DNA of 64,000 nt from assembly GCF_019578655.1 (NCBI RefSeq), contig NC_063264.1:2666001-2730000 (forward strand), in the 5' to 3' direction. Under the pieces are notes generated by a model that was not told the origin of the DNA, searched no databases, and saw only the letters and a program-made list of their open reading frames with translations. The number at the start of each line of letters is the position of its first letter. Within the stretch, counting starts at the first letter, position 1. The stretch comes from Ricinus communis. Taxonomy: Eukaryota; Streptophyta; Magnoliopsida; Malpighiales; Euphorbiaceae. Both the position numbers and the translations under genes were made by a program. Below are positions 59,321 through 64,000 of this stretch, piece by piece.

Positions 59321-62300
59321 CTACAGTTTCGGGGAGGGATCGGACGTAGCCAGCTCTTCATACATTTTTGATATCGTGTTCTGAAAGTATGCCTTTGCTT
59401 GTGGTCTCTTAATCTGAGAGTAAATAGACACAGTAAGAAGATGCAAAGTTAAATTTTATTCGGCCTACAGGTATTTCAATGAAGACTTGCCTTAAATGTT
59501 GGAGTCAGCAGACCATTTTCCATTGTAAATGGTTCCAGCACCAGAGTCACAGCTTTTGCAAATTCGAAACCTCGTAGCTGCCAGGAATTTTGACAATCAA
59601 CGAACGGTTTAAGATGAAGATCCAAGGGAATAGCTACAATTGATTGCCATAGAATTTCATTCAATATATTACCTTAGCTTCTCTTCCAACAGCATCCATG
59701 TCTGCAAGCACAGCAGCCCTTGCTCTTGGATCATTGCATAGTTGCCCCAGATTTTCATACTGCTCATACATTGTCAGAGAACAGTTAGTATATATCATTA
59801 CATAAATTAACACATTCCCTAGATGCATCAACCATGCATCTTAACTTTGCTACAGCATAGTTAAAAGAAGGGAGAGAGAGGGAGATATTAAAAAACATTG
59901 TAGCTTTACAGCAAGTGATTCCCTGAAATGATACAATCAGAGAAAAATCATGTGTTCATACAATGCATACTAAAAGTATTTTCAATAAGGGGCATTACGT
60001 CAGCATGCCATTTTTCTGAAATCATCCTGGTTCTTGTTCCAATTAAGAACAAAGAAGCCCATTCCTAAGCAGAATATCAAGATGAAACCCCCATATATCC
60101 GACACTTTCACCAGGATAAGAACACTAAATATGTGCGGTGGAACAAAAAAGTTCAAAGTTTGAATTTCTCTTTGATGAAGTAAATGCAAATATGAGTGCC
60201 ACTGGCAGCAAGTCAAGATGTCAACAATTCTAGTTTTCCCCATCAGATTCAGATTTTCCAAAAAAAGATCCCACCTTAATGCCTTCAGAAGCAGCCCATG
60301 CTTTCAGTGTATCTTGGTCGACCGCGACGATGGCTACCAAAGCAGAATTCAGGCTATCCCCTACCAACAGAGAGACAAAGAGTAGCTGATAGAGTATAGA
60401 CTAGAGAGAGAGAGAAAAAATAAAACAAATTGAAAAATCATCCGCATACCATACACAAAGCACTGGGCAATGAATCTGCATTTAGCATATACATTCTCAA
60501 TTTTCTCTGGAGCTATGTACTCTCCTTGCGCCAGCTTAAAAATGTTCTTCTTTCTGCATCAATTCACTAGTGTTACTATTAAAATGCTGACACCACACAT
60601 ACCCCTAGGCTCCAACCAAAAACATCCTGAAATAGTAAACAGAACCTTCTCCACAAATTCATACTAAACAAGAAAGGCACCTAAGCTTCCATAATTACCA
60701 TAATTTTTTTGGATCTTAATTCTTACTTTTTGACTGCAAGGAAAAACAATATTAAGAAATATTTTACTCAAAGGATACTTGATAATGGCGTACACAGTAA
60801 GTAAAAGCCAGTGAAATTGAACATGTTTTTCAAAAAGCCAAAGCTAAATTAAATGGCTCAAAATATAGCAAATATCAAATACTTAAGGTATATATGATTA
60901 AATGCACAGGGTCTCGAATTAATCATAATTAATTTTAAGACTTGCTTTAGAGACATAATTTCACCTATCAATGATCTTCAGACGACCTTCAGGTAACCAT
61001 AATCCGATATCTCCAGTATGAAGCCATCCATCTTCATCAATTACATCTCTCCTGCAAGACATCATTACATTAGGAGACTTGCTTTGTACATGACCGACTC
61101 AGTAGCAACAGACCAGGTTAAGGTAGGGCCAGTACGTCTGTGCTTCATCTTTATGATATCCTTGAAATACAATGGGGCCCCTCACACAGATTTCACCACG
61201 AGGATATGGCTGATCGTCAGATGTGTAGCTCATTTCTGGAACATCTACAAGCTTTATTTCTGAAGAGATATTATATTAACCTTATTGGTAACTATAAGAA
61301 GAACATTGCTAGAATAACTGGAAAACAAAAAAACAAACTTGTTGATCATGTAAAATTCCACAACTCACCGCAGGCTGGATTAGGAGAGCCAACATGTCCA
61401 GTTAGGTTGTCACCTTCTTCCATAGCACTTATAACACAAGAAGTCTCGGTCATTCCATATCCTTCACTTACACGCCCACCAAAGCAACTGTCAAGCAGAA
61501 CGGACATTATCCCCAAAATCAAACAAGAAAAGATAAGATGCATCGCAATAACATTTGATATATCAATCAGCTTACATCTTCAAGAACTCCATGACATCAG
61601 GAGACAAGGGTGAAGCACCAGACGCAATGAAACGAACTCGTCCACCAAGTTTCGCCTTTATCTTATCGAATACCAATCTGTCCCACATTGGAGAAGGACT
61701 CCTGCCTGCAAATATAGTCATAACATCTGAACAGAAAATAGAATTATGGACATTGATAACATCTACTGCTAAAATTACAACACTTGAGCTCCACCTCTTC
61801 TTAATGAACTTAAAGCTACTCCAGGGAATGTATGCCTGAAGGTTTGAGGTATGACTTCTCCATGTCTTAGTGCCTCAACCTTAAACAAAGTTTCCATACT
61901 GCCTAGGTAATGAATACAGAATAGAATCCAGCTTGAACCAAGTTTCCTTTCTTTCTTTTTCCTGGGTATATGGGGAGGAGATTTTGACCATTGTGGAGGT
62001 TACAGCCCCCATGTTGTTCACAGTGGACATAAATTATATTATAGAGCCCTTAAAAGAAGTTCAAACTTTTTAGATTGAGGTTCACAAATATAGAATGACT
62101 TTTCCTTGACAAAGTAATCAAGAGTTTAAATCTAGCATGCCACAGTGGTCTTCATGTGCTTTTCCACATAATCTACCCAATGGGTTTCATGCCAGGAGTT
62201 TTGAAGATACAAAACCTAATATAATGTGAACCTTAGAATAAGTTTAATATTCTAGCCCAGTCAACTGTAAGATACACAAACACTTGCAAATTAGATGGTT

Positions 62301-63667
62301 TCCTTGCATAGTTAACTCCGTTGTTTCGAGTACAAAAATCTTCCCGAACAGGGATCTTTCTACTGCTTTATCTCAACCTTAAGAGACAAGTAAATATTAT
62401 TTTGCTTCGCCCCTTTGGCCATAAATTCATAAATCTGGAATGCTTATCCTCATAAGAACTCTACTTAATTTTATATCTTTCAAAATATTGCTATCACCTA
62501 CAGCAAATCGTAGTGTAACTTAGCATAGTAATAAAATTCTTGAATATAAGAGGAAAAGCTCACTATATAAAAGCAACAAAACCCTTATAAAGTATTGCTC
62601 TCTACCATTCAGAATTGCTTGCTTCTTAGCATTGTATGCAGCATTAAATAACCTCTCCCGTAGTCCACCAGATGTCTTCACGGCATTAGTGATACTGCAA
62701 GCAGAGGTTTTTGATTCACATATAACACAAAAAACAATAGATGCGACAAAATAGGTCAACTAAACAGCAACTGAAAGTGACTTTACCCAGCATATATTCT
62801 ATTATATAACCGAGGAACACTGCAGAAGATGGTGGGTCTTAGAGCAGCCATATCATCCATGAGTTTCAGATTATCCTGCATAAATAGGTACATATAGTAT
62901 TTAACGCTCACAGTAACTGCAATCAAACCTTATCTATCAAAACAAAAGTGATCATATTGTGTAATCACTTCTTGCTTCATCAATATTTATAATGCATATG
63001 CTAGATAATTTTCATTAGAATGGGTACTTGAGAACATAATTTAATTTTTAGGTGGCCAGTATGAAAAAGGTGTCCGGTGACAAAATGCTTCTTTTCACTA
63101 CCAAGCATAGAGTGAATGCAAAGCAGCTGTATAGCATTGCACCAACATGAAGGTCAAAACATGTAATATGCAAATAAGTGTAGTTGAAAATCTTACCCCC
63201 TGATAGAATCCAACAGCAACTCCATAATATACTGTCAAGACCTGATTTGCCCTTTCATAAATGTGTGCAAGAGGCAGATATGATATGTAACTGGCAAAAT
63301 CACAAGTAAATCATTCAAGAAAAGAGTTAAGTTGGCACCTCAAGCAATATTCCAGTGCAGTAGAAGAAGCTAGTATTACTCACATATCTGATGGGTAGAA
63401 TTTAGTAGCAAGTGTGGCCCCAGCAACATTTGCAATCAGGTTTCCATGGGTCAATGCAGCTCCCTTGTCAGAATTTATCAGCAATATTGCGTTTTAGTGG
63501 CAAAAAGCAGAGAAATCAACTGTACAAATATCTCCAGCTTCAAAATCAGAAAGTTGAAATTCATGGTGCAGTCATACCTTTGGTGTTCCTGTTGTACCAC
63601 TTGTATAGCAAATTGTAGCAACATCTTCAGGTTTTGGAGGGCAAAAAGGCTGAAGATTACTGTGGCC
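59321..63667 (-). CDS. LACS7: peroxisomal long-chain acyl-CoA synthetase (LACS7/LACS6 type), 5' part beyond window
   Basis: Fourteen exons in transcript order: 63578-63667, 63384-63463, 63197-63290, 62787-62875, 62606-62694, 61576-61705, 61369-61487, 61136-61259, 60965-61051, 60450-60553, 60275-60360, 59673-59759, 59491-59577 and 59321-59413. They join in phase to 452 C-terminal residues; family members are about 700 residues. Adenylate-forming motifs: the ATP/AMP signature [34 protein letters not shown], and [20 protein letters not shown]. The protein ends SDPSPKL, and Pro-Lys-Leu is an accepted plant PTS1 variant, so peroxisomal import is likely. The PTS1 and the [12 protein letters not shown] stretch favour LACS7 over LACS6, which has only an N-terminal PTS2. 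Role: activation of fatty acids to acyl-CoA for beta-oxidation, for example during oilseed germination. The last intron (59414-59490) is GC-AG. Confidence 0.92.
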
Positions 63668-64000
63668 CTAGAAAGAAACCATTCACATGAGATAGGAGTT
63701 GTGCTAATAATGAAACAACACAAACAAACAATAAGAATGATATATAATAAAAACAATCAACAACAACATAACTTGAGCTGTGTTAACTCCCATTGGGATC
63801 AACTAAACATGTGCTCTGGCCAAGCATCCTTTCTTATAGCCACCAACAGGACAAGATTCATCTTATGTGCCTGTCTAGCAGGCATCTTCAGAAAGGAAAT
63901 TATACATGCTGTTTTATGGGATTTTCCAGAGATGCATAAACATAGAGATAGAGAACACATACACACTCTGATATCTTGTAGTGATTGTTTAGCCATAAAC
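63668..64000 (-). other. intron of the LACS gene running off the window edge
   Basis: The first visible LACS exon (63578-63667) has a tag acceptor and starts in phase 0 mid-protein. No matching upstream exon or CAG|gt donor was found before the edge, so this stretch is read as intron. Open frames here (for example 63799-63996) do not match LACS. Confidence 0.6.

Overview
The window is a piece of an AT-rich eudicot plant nuclear genome. The evidence is long AT-rich intergenic DNA, many short introns (59 complete introns traced, 58 GT-AG and one GC-AG), and proteins that match plant-only or plant-type families: TIME FOR COFFEE, phytocyanin, STP hexose/H+ symporters, CLC-d and peroxisomal LACS. 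I lean towards a rosid, possibly Malpighiales, but cannot fix the species from sequence alone.

Layout. 223-3225 (+): the 3' six exons of a KMS/VMP1-type ER membrane protein. 3226-11560: intergenic DNA with one spliced-exon-like Gln-rich relic. 11561-17740 (-): a complete 12-exon TIME FOR COFFEE gene. 17741-35697: an 18 kb gene-poor interval. It holds an ACGT-element-rich island at about 18.2-20.0 kb, a perfect 195-bp tandem duplication inside a probable repeat at about 24 kb, AT microsatellites and small MITE-like hairpins. 35698-40264 (+): an STP13-type sugar/H+ symporter. 42070-44029 (+): a stellacyanin/mavicyanin-type phytocyanin. 45377-47487 (-): a second STP, of the STP6/STP8 type. 49305-57315 (-): a 23-exon CLC-d chloride transporter gene carrying a 721-bp hAT-like element and an 82-bp tandem duplication in introns. 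59321-63667 (-): the 3' 14 exons of a LACS6/7-type peroxisomal acyl-CoA synthetase that runs off the right edge.

How the genes relate. They do not form an operon or a biosynthetic cluster. From memory, STP13, a cupredoxin gene, STP8 and CLC-d also lie close together on Arabidopsis chromosome 5, so the right half looks like an ancient collinear block and not a functional cluster. The protein roles are ER membrane/secretory traffic (KMS), circadian/metabolic regulation in the nucleus (TIC), hexose uptake at the plasma membrane (two STPs), an apoplastic GPI-anchored copper protein, endomembrane Cl-/H+ exchange (CLC-d) and fatty-acid activation for peroxisomal beta-oxidation (LACS).

I found no convincing new multi-gene system. 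The most notable points are the GC-AG intron placed just before the peroxisomal targeting signal of LACS, the hAT-like insertion with terminal inverted repeats in CLC-d, perfect tandem duplications that look recent, and the shuffled intron positions between the two neighbouring STP genes. All exon coordinates were worked out by hand from splice consensus, reading phase and remembered family sequence. No database search was run.
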